Of a stretch of DNA of 27,180 bases, positions 1 through 10,271 are shown one piece after another. The notes beneath the pieces are model-generated. The model did not search any database. It was not told where the DNA came from and saw only the letters and a list, made by a program, of their open reading frames with translations. A program made the position numbers and the translations under genes. Within the stretch, counting starts at the first letter, position 1. Every line of letters begins with the position of its first letter. Source of the DNA: Phallusia fumigata (lineage: Eukaryota; Chordata; Ascidiacea; Phlebobranchia; Ascidiidae); the NCBI GenBank assembly GCA_008931825.1, contig QXVZ01029965.1, positions 1 through 27,180 on the forward strand. The letters are read 5' to 3'.

Positions 1-200
1 GGTACACAATTCACGATTTTAAATAGTTTTACTAAGACCATGCAAGGCAGTAATTGTGACTTTTCCGAGTCATTCCTGACGATGGCAACAGTGTTTGCGA
101 ATAGTGGAAAATGTTTTACACACAAGTACTGACTTAATTGTATCTTTTTATTGGAATATACTATCGACTGTGGGAAACTAAAATGTATGTGTTGTTTCAG
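1..200 (+). other. Intron of the ABCG2-like gene, partial
   Basis: This stretch precedes the acceptor at 199-200 of the first visible ABCG exon. I see no coding segment, repeat or motif in it that I can support. Confidence 0.5.
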
Positions 201-3200
201 AGGAAACAAAGAGGCATGTACGAGCAAACTCGAGGGAAATTCAAATCGCAATGGATCAGGATCAGCTGGGCGAAAAAGATGACAAGCATTTGGCTGAGAC
301 TTTTGCGAAATCTGACTTTGGCCTTGAGGAAATCAATCTGCTAACGGTTAGTTGCGGCATTTGCGATTGCATTGCTCTGCAAGGTGCGTGGTGATATTAC
401 AAGCCACATAATAAGACAAAATTGATACGTTCGTAAGTATGTGTAGTTGTCACCCCGATATTTGCACGTTTAATGAATGCTTACACGTAAGTTTCGTGTA
501 ATTAAATGCAGTAAAGGTTTTGTTAAAATTAGCTCTAATTTAAGGTCTACTAAACAACTTTTTTGTTAGAAATGGAAATTGAAATCCATTAAACGGTGCT
601 TTTAAAACAGTTTTAGATTATTTGAAAAATTAACGTCGCCATGTTTTGCTGCGCGAAACACGCAGTTTCGTTGTATACTTCTGCATGCTTCCAAAAACTT
701 GAATACAGACGTGTTTTTAGCTTTGTTTGAGATTTTAAATTGTCCCATTTTTACACTTCATTTATTTCTTGACGCAAGCAGGTCTAAAAATCCTGGTAAT
801 TTAAATTCAGGTACAACCTTTGACTAATAAACAGTATGATAAAGGCTATTATGTAGTTACCCTTGGTCAATTTGACCCAAAATGCATTATGCACGACAGG
901 AGCTCCAGAATCCCTACGAGCAAACACTGGGTAGTTCATCGACGAGAGTTCTTGATATGAGTTCTTACGAAACACACTACGCCACCGGTTTTTTCCACCA
1001 GGTACGACCGTAACCTTTCGTTAGCGATAATCAAATGAATCTGCAAATGTGGGTTTGTTTGCATTTACGCGGTCACCGGTCATATAAACCCAAATGTATT
1101 TTGGAATACAGTTAGCTATCGTCGTTCTTACGGGCATCATTTCAAAGTAACACAACTTTATGTACTTCTAGGTCCACGCTGTGGTAAAGAGAACTGGATT
1201 AAACATCATCAGACATCCCATGACATCCTTTGTGCAAATTATTATCATGCTCATTTTTGCTATTCTAATTGGTCTCATCTACTACCAGAGCGACACCTCG
1301 TTCAAGACCGGTTTGCAAAACCGGTGAGTATGCAAAAAGTTTACCTTAAGGGGAGATGGTATTCTTACCGTTATAATTAATCCTGTCACGTGTCGCTCGG
1401 GCCGTGTCTCATCAGTGGAGTCAAGTTGGGGGCGGGTTGAAGTTTGATATTTTAACAAACGAACAGGGTCGCCGAAAGCGTCACCACTTCACTTTCATTC
1501 AGGACAACAGCTGACTGAAGCGGCTTTTTATCCAGGGATTATAGAAGCGGTTTTTATCTAGCGATTACTGCAAAAACAACCTACTTTGGTTTGTAGCAAA
1601 ACTTGCAACATTCTTGCAACATTTCTCGCATTCGTGTCTGGGAATGTTGCACACGGAGGAAATGATTTATGGTCGCTTCTCACCATACGGGTGATTCGGC
1701 AAAATGATAAATGCTCAGTTGACATTAAATGCGGAAGTAAAGGCACACTCCCACAATACATATGCGATGACTAAACAACCGTTGATGTTAAACCGTTGTC
1801 AAAAGCACAATACTCAATACAGATGTTCGACGGTACGATGTGAAATCAAGGAATTTTATCCAATGGTTTAGCCACACAAAATATGGCTACAGAAAAGTTT
1901 CAATCTTCGTTAGAATATTAAAATATTACTGTCCATTTTCGGGATCTCATTCCCCTACGTGCGGCGCATAGAATTTCTTACCAATGTTTTTACAATTCAC
2001 AGTATTACTGGGTTAACTTTTGTTTAATGAACCGTTCAAGGTGGCATTTAGTGACTGAACTGTGTGGTAACTGTTTTTGTGCTTGTTTATGTAGAGCTGG
2101 AGTCTTCTTTTTTCTTATTACAACGCAAGTGATGTCCAACTTGTCCGCCTTGCAGATCTTCATCAATAACCGTGCGCACTTCATGTAAGTTCTTAATTAT
2201 TGCCTACTTTGCCTTGTCCTTATTTGGTTATAGGCCTTGAGCTACAGTGCATAAAAGTTTTCGAAACCACACGCAACACACTATAAATAGCACACTTTGA
2301 TCTCTGTTACGTCATTGAAGTTTTGAACACCTAAAAACAGTTACTTAAATCAAATTTACTAATTTAAAAGCTAATTTAAAACAGAACGTTACCCAGCAAG
2401 TACATTTATATACATTTCGTTGCACACCAAAAAATGTGTTAAAACGCTTTGTCATTGACCTCGCTTTAGGTGAAATAATAAAAACATTTTCAATGCACCG
2501 GCAGGATAGATGATGCCGTTTAACCTCATATACTTTGAATCTTTAGACACGAATCAGCGAGTGGATACTACCGCGTCTCTGTGTATTTCATTGCACAGGT
2601 TTTTGCAGACCTGATACCAAATCGCTTTGTGCCCAACTTGTTTTTTACAGTGGTCATATATTTCATGGTCGGTAAGTGTTGGTGCTCATGTTCAAGCTTA
2701 TAGTTAAAGTGAAATGCTTACCTCGGTGTCGAAAGTTGAATTAAGCTTTAATTCTAACCGTCGTTTCAACTATAACTTAGGGGTTTATCAACTTTATTTT
2801 ACGTTGCCAGGGTTTCAGCTGGATGCGGGAAAATACTTTTTCTTTCTGTTGACGATTTTCCTTACGGCGGTTTGTGCATCTTCAATGGCATTCTGCGTCA
2901 GTGCTTCTGTGCGAATTTTCGCGATAGCAAATGTCGTCGTCTCGCTTCCCTACATTCTTATGATGCTTTTCGGTGGCTTTCTTGTAAACATAGGAACGCT
3001 GCTCGACTGGTTGGAGTGGATCAAATACATCAGCATCTTCCGTTACGGCATTAATGTAATTATTTCAAATGTTTCACGCTCTCTATTTTATATTGTAAGT
3101 TTACTCAGCATACGACACCTTAACATGGCAAAGTATGCTAAATTCCTATTTGTTTACCAAATCTGTAGCCTTTGGAAAATTTTGTGCCAGAAAAGGTACA

Positions 3201-4907
3201 ACAATCATCGGTTTATTATTAGTTCCTGTGTGAACAAGCTCTAATGGGTAACTGGTGAGCGAGGCTTTTACGAAAGTTAACCTCTGGCTAAAAAAGATGA
3301 ATAATGTCGATCTAGTTTACTTTGGGTAGATATTCGCAACTTGGAGGGGCTTTATTGAGACCTTAATGCCGTAAAATCAATATATTGGTGTAACACAAAG
3401 GCAAAATTGGAACGTANTAAACATAGGAACGCTGCTCGACTGGTTGGAGTGGATCAAATACATCAGCATCTTCCGCTACGGCATTAATGTAATTATTTTT
3501 AATGTTTCATGCTTTCTTTTTTTTGTATTACTAGTTTACTCAGCATACGACACCTTAACATGGTAAAGTATGCTAAATTCCTATTTGTTTCCCAAATCTT
3601 TAGCTTTTGGAAAATTTTGTGCCAGAAAAGGTACAACAATCATCGGTCTATTGTTAGTTCTTTCACTATTTTCGGTTCTTGTGTGAACAAGCTCTAATGG
3701 GTAAGCTCTAAATGGGTAAGAGGCTTTTACGAAAATTGACCTCTGGCTAAAAAAAGATGAATAATGTCGATCTAGTTTACCTTGGGTAGATATTTGCAAC
3801 TTGGAGGGGCTTTATTGAGACCTTAATGCCGTAAAATCGATATATTGGTGTAACACAAAGGCAAAATTGGAACGTATCCAGTTCTTTTATAACTTATTTG
3901 GGGCTCATTAGGTGATTTTACTGACAAACAAGACTTGGAGGGCAAAAAATACTCCTTAAAATTTCAGGCGCTTACTGTGAACGAAATGTCGGGGCTGGTG
4001 TTTATCGACAATTCATCCTACCCCGGATTTGAACCAGATTCAAGCAATCCCTGTTGGAGCACTATTACAAATTTTCCTATACCTAACTGGTAAGAATCGT
4101 GAAAACATATTTAATACTACTCTACTTTAAATAGATTATTGGATTTGTCGTCTTTAGACCCGCAAACCAGTGTCACCTAATGTCAGTGTATTGTTTAATT
4201 GCTGCTTTTTCCCCTCGAAGGCTTAACAACGCATGAATGTGGTATGCTCGCTATAAGTCTACCGTCCAGCAACCTGCCTCATTGCAGTTCCGTTTAATAA
4301 TTTTTTTGTGACTTCAATTTTGGTCGGGAATAGGGTTGTAAAGGACATGAAAACTTGATTTCGATCTGACGATGACATAATATTGGCACAACTTTTACAA
4401 GTGTTCTCACAAAAATTTCTTTCGTAACAAATTACAGCTCGATTTTGTGAAGGGCCTTGTCACTCCCTTGCTGTACAACATGCTAAATTTGTTTCGGTCC
4501 TTGAGTCTCAGTTCTAAAATTCAACTACAAGTCAAAACGATTTTAAAATAAAGGGTAAATAGTGTTATTTCAAATCTTAATAAAGGACAAGCACAAATAG
4601 AGCTGAATAAAGGATTGTCCTTTGAAATAAAGGACGGTTGGCAACCATCGCAAGCGACCGAGACAAGACTAGAACCCACAATGATTGTAACGAGTGAAAT
4701 CAACTAGACTTGGTTCACTACTGTCATATATTTCAGTATTTTTTTATTCATTTTCGCAGCACGACTGGCGAGGCGTACATGGAGGTGCAAGGAATTCCAT
4801 ACGGGGTGTGGGGCTTATGGCAAAACATCCTGGCACTGGGCTGCATGGCTGTTTTCTTTTTATTTCTCTCCTACGTTCAGCTTAGACGAGTCAGCAAGTT
4901 TAAGTGA
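201..4907 (+). CDS. ABCG2-like: ABCG2-like half-transporter, C-terminal part (5' end outside window)
   Basis: Eight exons join in phase: 201-346, 900-1001, 1172-1323, 2095-2184, 2547-2671, 2811-3055, 3968-4089 and 4760-4907 (TGA). They encode about 375 residues, equivalent to the C-terminal 55-60% of an ABCG2 protein. Exon 1 is the linker after the nucleotide-binding domain. The next exons carry YATGFFHQ, then TM1 after NIIRHP, the re-entry motif RAGVFFFL, TM helices with HESASGYYRVS, a long hydrophobic exon (2811-3055), an extracellular loop with NPCW, and a last TM helix ending in VSKFK. These match the order and spacing of ABCG2, a plasma-membrane half-transporter that dimerises to export xenobiotics, porphyrins and urate. 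The ATP-binding cassette lies upstream of the window. The end of exon 2811-3055 is repeated after the N at 3417, probably as an allele and not an extra exon. ABCG2 against a sister ABCG cannot be settled without a tree. Confidence 0.9.
1324..2094 (+). other. Intron of ABCG2-like gene, with a short tandem repeat
   Basis: This 771-bp intron lies between the exon ending in CAAAACCG and the RAGVFFFL exon. It contains two adjacent imperfect 27-bp units starting gaagcgg (1517-1543 and 1544-1570). Short open frames on both strands around 1558-1774 mirror each other and have no recognisable similarity. Nothing else was seen. Confidence 0.5.
1517..1570. repeat. Imperfect 2 x 27-bp tandem repeat
   Basis: Units 1517-1543 and 1544-1570 both begin gaagcgg, continue with tttttat and end with gatta. 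They differ at a handful of positions. The repeat lies inside an intron. Confidence 0.6.
2985..3416. repeat. Direct duplication, copy 1 (ABCG exon end plus intron)
   Basis: From taaacataggaacg to aaaattggaacgta this segment is repeated at 3418-3876, after the single N at 3417. It covers the last 71 bp of the ABCG exon (NIGTLLDW to RYGIN) and intron sequence after it. Copy 1 joins smoothly to upstream exon sequence. Confidence 0.9.
3418..3876. repeat. Direct duplication, copy 2, starting at an N
   Basis: This is a second copy of 2985-3416, starting immediately after the N at 3417 and joining smoothly to the following intron. It differs by substitutions and small insertions (459 against 432 bp, for example an extra stretch near 3661). 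In the exon part I noticed one difference, a synonymous change in the Arg codon of FRYG (cgt to cgc). Silent exon change with intron indels is what two alleles placed in tandem would look like. A truncated exon duplicate is less likely, because this copy has no acceptor of its own. Confidence 0.85.
4205..4705 (-). mobile_element. tRNA-derived SINE copy, interrupted by an inserted element
   Basis: Two blocks, about 4205-4330 and about 4650-4705, match successive parts of the fuller SINE at about 16710-16955. Shared words are aacgc-tgaatg, cctcattg-agttc, gacttcaatt, and the tail tagaacccacaa, which is the reverse complement of a tRNA B box. Sequence corresponding to roughly 60 bp of the SINE is missing, and an unrelated 316-bp element occupies the gap. 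The tRNA-like head is on the minus strand. Exact ends are uncertain. Confidence 0.65.
4331..4646. mobile_element. Putative short inverted-repeat element (MITE-like), copy 1
   Basis: This segment matches 19696-19965 over most of its length: gacatgaaaacttga near the left, then catgctaaattt, ggtccttgagtct, gattttaaaataaagg, ataaaggattgtcctttgaa and ggacggttggcaacc. The right end carries the inverted terminal motif GGTTGGCAACC. The left end is degraded (agggttgtaaa). It sits inside a SINE. No coding capacity was seen, so it would be non-autonomous. No clear target-site duplication was found. Confidence 0.6.
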
Positions 4908-5061
4908 ATTTCAAACCTGTATGGCCGTTATTGTACATAAATGTGATCTTCATAGATTTGTTGCAAACTGCAGTGTGTGCCAAATTTACCATCCAATGCA
5001 CTTGTAGATTTGGGCGCTTTTTGAGACTTCAACAAACAGTGCTTTCATAAAAATACATAAT

Positions 5062-6967
5062 TTAAATTAAATCGTCCATGGTGTTTGAAGCATTAGAAAA
5101 GTCATCTTTCTTTTTCTTCAGGTGTTGAGGTATGTTGTACTGAATCTGAAACATATCATCTAATATACAGTGTATGTTCAAAATGCAATAATAACCATGC
5201 CAGTAATCCTACAGATAAAATCAGATTTCAAGTGCTAGATGCAAATCAGCCGTTGCTATTGGTTCTAATCCTACAACAGGTAGATTTTTCTAGACTAGAC
5301 CAAGGGTTCTGAAGTTTCCCCAGGGGTAGTTTTGAGATTATGAGGGGCACATTGGGCTTAAGAGGTTAATTTGTGTGTTTTACTGGTAAAAACTGCATAC
5401 TGATTCTTGTTCAAATAAACACATCAAAGGGTGTCAAGCAAAAAGGAGTATGGGAACCTCCGCCATAGACTATGCTTTTTTTCTCCATAAAAATGATTGT
5501 AAGACTGGTTCGGACTCCTTCATGCCAGTTGTACTGTGGTTTAAATTAACGTTTTATTATCATGTTTGTATCATACTTTAAGCAACCTACCCTTGAATCA
5601 CAAACTTCATGTCTTCCTACCCTTCGAACCTGCTCCAGAGCCTCAGGTTTGGAAAATTTAACTTCTGCACATTTGCATGGTATGCCATCTCTATCCTACA
5701 GTAAAAAGTGTATACTGGTGCAATATTCATGATTTTGTATCAAACAAATAAGACAACCTAATACTGAATTGTAAATGTGCCAGCAGTCCTGAAATACCTA
5801 GATTTGGACAAAACCTAATCCTGAAATCCCAGGATTTGGGCTCCTTTCTTTAAACCAAATATTTTTATTTAAATCCATTTACAATGATAATTATAATATC
5901 TAACATGCAGTGCCGGTATGTTTTGTTTAATTTTGTTAAAAATTCTTTGAAATAATTCTGTAACTCCTAAAAATAGTTGTGTGTAAACGTTTTCAAGGCA
6001 TTGTGAATGATTCACTGGGCCCAATGTTAGTGTTCATGACTCATAATGTTTTAAACATAAGAGGTGGAAATACTATCTAATCAACATACTTTTTCCTTTT
6101 CTAATGGATGTGATGCAAAAAATCCTGGGAAATACTGAACCCAGAGTTTTTGAATTAGAACCCGAATCTCAACCCAAGTTTAAACTCATATTTGGGCTCG
6201 TAGATGCAATTACTCGCTGATCTAGTTTAAATTGTTGACAATCAATAAGAAGGACCATATATATGCTGGTGAATGGATAAATAATATTTTGGGTTTAAAG
6301 GTGAAAATTAACTATATCTAAACAAGGTATCCCAAAGGAACTGAGGTCAAAAGTTGTAGTGTAAATCTTAAGATACCCATGTGCCCAAAATTACATGACT
6401 TTTTTGGATCAAGTGGGAGGAACAGGCCAGCATTAGGCAGAAGTGGAAGTTAAAAGAACCTTTCGTAGATGGGGACACATAATTATAAAAATCATGAGGT
6501 TTAGTCAAGAACCTTTTTTCAAACAAATTATATCTACCTAATATTTTGACGGGAAATTCCCGGAATTTCCTTACAAAATTACGTTCCCGAATCCTGGGAA
6601 TTTTGTTTTAAATTCCCAGGAATAAGTGAACAACACAAAACTAATTTAGAAATGAATAATTTTATCTCTTTTGACCGTTATATAAAAAAATGACCATAAA
6701 AAAATGACTTACAAATGGAAATTTAACGTATTCAATGCTTCCAAATTCAGAAAAGTAGGATTCAACATCTTCTTTCGCAGCTTTGTACGGGAGTTGGTAC
6801 ACAATGAGAGAATCTTTATGAGCCTGGCCTCTCAACAATTTTAAAAACTGATGTTCCTGTTTTTTTCGAGTTTGAGCATAAATTTGGTAAGAGGAACATG
6901 CATACTCACTAACATTGGCATGTAATTGTGGTCGTACTAATAGGGATAACTTTTGAAACAAGGCCAT
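5062..6967 (-). CDS. SLIRP: SLIRP-like mitochondrial RRM protein
   Basis: Three minus-strand exons, 6967-6713, 5695-5591 and 5145-5062 (TAA), join in phase 0 and encode 147 residues. The N-terminus (MALFQKLSLLVRPQL) is basic and amphipathic, as expected of a mitochondrial presequence. One RRM follows: RNP2-like SLIVYQLPY, then FGSIEYVKFPF joined to DRDGIPCK, then RIQYNIPQHLKKKKDDF, matching the SLIRP tail pattern LPQ..DDEKKDF. In vertebrates SLIRP pairs with LRPPRC to stabilise mitochondrial mRNAs. The RNP1 region (CKCAEVKF) lacks the usual glycine and aromatic residues. An acceptor lies 14 nt upstream of the ATG (leader starts 6981), so a trans-spliced leader or a non-coding first exon is likely. 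Identification rests on remembered similarity. Confidence 0.75.
5696..6712 (-). other. First intron of SLIRP-like gene, with palindromic TCCCGGGA-like motifs
   Basis: This 1-kb intron contains several near-palindromic words resembling AATCCCGGGATT, at about 5830, 6120, 6551-6570, 6583-6603 and 6610-6624. It also has a perfect 11-bp stem (6593-6603 with 6610-6620, 6-nt loop). No coding segment was recognised. The cluster may be a worn transposon. Confidence 0.45.
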
Positions 6968-7514
6968 GTTTTATCTATATCCTGGAAATAAAACAGTATA
7001 TGTGATCAAACAAATAGAGACCTAAAATTTTTGTTGTGTTGGTACAACATTTCACCTGTTTTTTTACAATAACATACTAAAACTAAACAAATCAGGCTTA
7101 ACCCTGGGTCCATATAAAGCTTAACTAGGCTGACAGGCTTGAAATCCCTAACCCTCCCTTCAGAGGTTACTATAGTGGATAATGACTAGTGACCTTTTAA
7201 ACGAAGACCCATAATCCCAATAAAGGTGGACATACCACACACTAACAGAGTTTTTCCAGGCACAATTAAAAACTCGGTCATTTCTGGGTCGTAACCATCA
7301 CCATATAAATATGCTACCGAAAGAAAACGCTTTTGCTGTTAAAATATAATTTTAGTGCGATAACATCTTGCGAACTCCCCACTTAAAGTTACGTATACCG
7401 ACTGATGCTTGGTCTAATCACCAGTGTTGGCGTTGCCAGGTCAAATTCTCACAAACCGCCCAAACAAAGAAAATCCAAAACAAGCCCCAAACCAGCCCAA
7501 TTTTACCCTCGTTT

Positions 7515-7541
7515 AACCAAAGAATACAGTATTCTTTGGTT
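7515..7541. repeat. Perfect 27-bp palindrome
   Basis: The left arm AACCAAAGAATAC (7515-7527), a central A, and the right arm GTATTCTTTGGTT (7529-7541) are exact inverted complements. The outer bases continue as an imperfect dyad (gttt/ttaac). It lies between two genes, not in a coding exon. Confidence 0.9.
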
Positions 7542-7749
7542 TAACTGTTTAATCTATCCCGTAATCACGTGGTTCATAAACTCTGTTGTCGCAGGGGATT
7601 TTTTTCAGTCAAGCGTCACGGGTTATTTATAAACTGCTGAATATTTTTGTCCATGTTAAGTACGTCCGGTGCGTAAGTTTGTTTTGACGTTCGTATGAAG
7701 AGATTTTGTACAACATGCTTATCAATTTAAAATATAGCTGAAAGCACTT

Positions 7750-7960
7750 GTTTGTTTTCATCCTAGGTGGGCGATAACGCAGCGTTATGCCCACCGCCAA
7801 GACACCTGCCCCATTCAAGTTCCATTAGATCATTTAGCAATGCCACTTAAATTTCTTGCTCAGGAAAACACAAGTGACGGAGACAGGATGGATTATAACG
7901 CACAACCATGTTAGAACAAGACAGTCACACTAACCACGCAAGACATTTGACTGTAACATA
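7750..7960 (-). mobile_element. Diverged tRNA-derived SINE fragment
   Basis: In order, acctgccccatt, agttccattagatcattta, caatgccacttaaattt, gctcagg-aacacaagtg and acaggatggatta align with the SINE at 16710-16955, with an internal deletion. The B-box region (gatggattataac) is decayed. Confidence 0.55.
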
Positions 7961-8141
7961 CGAAAAAGAAACTACTGCGGTTTTCTGCATTAGCTTATGA
8001 CCAGATGGTTTTGGTTCCAAGGTTAAAACTACTGGCTGCTCATCATTTTGGTGGAGTTTGTACCTTTGTATCTTTTTTACCTGCTTCATTTTTCAACAAT
8101 TGACTGAGTTACCCAAATTTTGGCATCTACATCAAAGACAG

Positions 8142-8147
8142 TTTATT
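8142..8147 (-). terminator. Polyadenylation signal AATAAA for MRPL49
   Basis: TTTATT on the plus strand reads AATAAA on the minus strand, 55 nt beyond the MRPL49 stop codon. Confidence 0.5.
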
Positions 8148-8202
8148 ACCAATAAAGTAAAAAACAGTAAATAATTTAGTTACAGTAAAATTTTTGTTTT
8201 AC

Positions 8203-8906
8203 TCAAAATCCCTGCAACTCAAGAAACTTCAGAACTTGGTCTCGAAACTTTCCCTTGATAGTAAGTTTTTGGCTTACTTCATGAACTGTGGTTGCCAGAT
8301 CATATTTAAGTTCTGGCTCCAAAAATTTAGCGAGGTCTTCATTTAATGCCTGTGTGAAATGACATAAGTGAAAAAAGAAGTTCAGCAGTAAAAAAGTAGA
8401 AACCTTTGTGATTTACAAACTCACCCACATGTCACCTTCAACATTTGTTATGTGGGTAAATGATCCAGAACTGGCATTTTCATTAACAATAACATTAAGT
8501 TCGTGGAACCGATCTCGTGGTACAAAGTAGGGGAGATCTGGGGGTGGATCTGAAAATTATAGTTATGTTATCACTTTGTACAACTTCGTAATAACACATC
8601 AAAACTGCTGATATGCAATTCCGAACTAACACCTTGGAACACAATTCATAACATTTTTAATTCAATTTGGTGACAGATCCAGGACACTTATTACCTATTA
8701 CCTGACGGTGGTGACCATCCTGATGGTGTGGGGTACTTTGCATGTTTTGGTGGATCTGGTATTTTGGATGGTGGTAGCAACCGTTTTGCCCATTTAAAAT
8801 CTTCTTTTGACACAGTGTACCCAACTTCACTCTGACCATCATGTGACAAGTTGTTTTCATTTTCCTGGGTGGAGTAGAACATCAGTCTGCTGTTGGTATT
8901 ATGCAT
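8203..8906 (-). CDS. MRPL49: Mitochondrial large-subunit ribosomal protein mL49
   Basis: Three minus-strand coding segments, 8906-8702, 8549-8425 and 8349-8203 (TGA), join with matching phases (1, then 0) and give 158 residues; human MRPL49 has about 166. Diagnostic stretches are KRLLPPSKIPDPPKH, YPTPSGWSPP joined to DPPPDLPYFVPRDR, NVEGDMW joined to ALNEDLAKFL, and the C-terminal LTIKGKFRDQVLKFLELQGF, all in family order. The protein belongs to the metazoan mitoribosome 39S subunit. The start is the Met 12 nt after an acceptor (exon edge 8918). The upstream in-frame Met at 8948 would lie inside the intron or outron. The 12-nt leader suggests spliced-leader addition. The neighbouring gene on the same strand is also mitochondrial. 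Confidence 0.92.
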
Positions 8907-8918
8907 TGGTTTTCTGCC

Positions 8919-10248
8919 CTGCAAAGTTAGCAAACAGTTATCACACACAAAAGTAACACATTTAGCAATATACTTACAGCTTTTGATTCATTTTTAATAC
9001 TATTTGATGAAAAGAAGAATACACGGCAATTTGTACAGATTTCATGGCAACGAATTAAACTTCTTACAGCCATCATATTTCCCCCTGACAATACTATACA
9101 AGTTTTGTAGGTTTACAAGATGTAAAATAACACATTCAGATTACGTGTATGTACTTCCTAAATCTGTAATTGTTTACACACAAAAAAGTGCTGCAGTGGC
9201 AAGCAAAACATTTTGATCAGGAGACTCCGACTGTAACGCATGGCTGCATTCATATTGAAAGCGTTTTGACATAGAATACTAACCAGCAATCTATGATTTT
9301 GATTTTTATATTTTTCGGTCAACGAACATTTGTCTTAATTTTCATTTTTTTTCAGAAAATTAGTAAGTGGAATTATTTGGTTTTATGAAAAAATCATTTA
9401 AATAGGTTAGGTTTTAAATTAAGCTGATAAAAATGTATAAAATGAAGGCATAAAATTTTTCCGCATGAAAAAAGGTGTTCTTTGAGAATTTTTTTCAATA
9501 CATACACCTGTTTTTTGCTACGTTTGAAAAGACAAAGTTTCAAAAGAATGTGTAAATACAAAACGCAATTTATTTTCGATTATCCGAAACCCTGTAGGTC
9601 TGGATAATTTGTGATGCGAAAAAAACGAATTGTCGTTAGGAACAGTACGCCAAAATAGAAAAATAGTTTTAATTTTGCGTTATTTTATAGTTAGCAATGC
9701 GATAGATCAATCTAAGTTAACGGTGTACGAAATTGTCATGCATTTAAACAACTATGTTGGGTTTCTATGCATTAAAACTTTCGTGGACATGTAAAACTGT
9801 CCCATGTCTTGGTCCCTTATCAATAAACTACAAATTTGACAAAAAATTGTTTTAGAATAGTGGTTCCAAGTCGGAGATAAAAAAGTATTCCGGGTCGTAC
9901 ATAAGAACATTTTGCTGTTCACATAACAAACAACTGTGTAGCTTTTGCTGTTATAGGTTATTTATACATTTTTGCTGTTCCATGTACATTTATGAGATGA
10001 GCTGTGTACCTTTTTACCAATTTTGTCTCATTGGATTGGTATAAGTCAAGAAATTAAGGCTAATTAGTACATTGTGGCAGAACATTACCCCTGGGCCCCC
10101 AGGTGATATGTGGTCAGAAAAGTTTGCAACCGCTGTTTTCAAACAATCCATCTTTTGTTAACTGTAAGAGTAAGAAAATAAATATTGCATTGTTTTTTGT
10201 ATTATTTGTCGACACAAGTTTTAATGTACTAAGTACTATGTTGTTTAG
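8919..10248. promoter_or_regulatory. Divergent intergenic region between MRPL49 and CCDC157
   Basis: This AT-rich interval of about 1.3 kb separates two head-to-head genes and should hold both promoters, though no core promoter motif is clear. It repeats the word ttttgctgtt at about 9908-9980 and has long A/T runs. The plus-strand frame at 9004-9216 has no recognisable similarity and looks like chance. A possible donor-like site on the minus strand near 8985 does not fit the phase of MRPL49. Confidence 0.4.
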
Positions 10249-10271
10249 TAATATCGACATTTAACTAAGCA

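Larger units (their letters stand above)
6968..8202. other. Interval between SLIRP-like and MRPL49 genes
   Basis: It contains a perfect palindrome (7515-7541), a SINE fragment (about 7750-7960) and the MRPL49 polyadenylation signal (8142-8147). There is also a minus-strand open segment (7335-7236) flanked by splice-like dinucleotides, possibly a non-coding first exon or a repeat remnant. The plus-strand frame at 7405-7632 spans the palindrome and has no recognisable similarity. Confidence 0.5.

Noticed and set aside
3418-3488. A second, alternative ABCG exon encoding NIGTLLDW to RYGIN.
   Set aside because: It has no acceptor of its own, starts at an N, and is nearly identical to the end of the real exon, so an allelic or assembly copy is more likely.
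7405-7632. A 75-residue plus-strand frame.
   Set aside because: It spans the palindrome, has no recognisable similarity, and has no supporting splice or family pattern.
8981-9002. An ATG-plus-donor segment on the minus strand (MNQKA then GTAAGT) as a first coding exon of MRPL49.
   Set aside because: It ends in phase 2, but the next exon needs phase 0, so it cannot be joined in frame.
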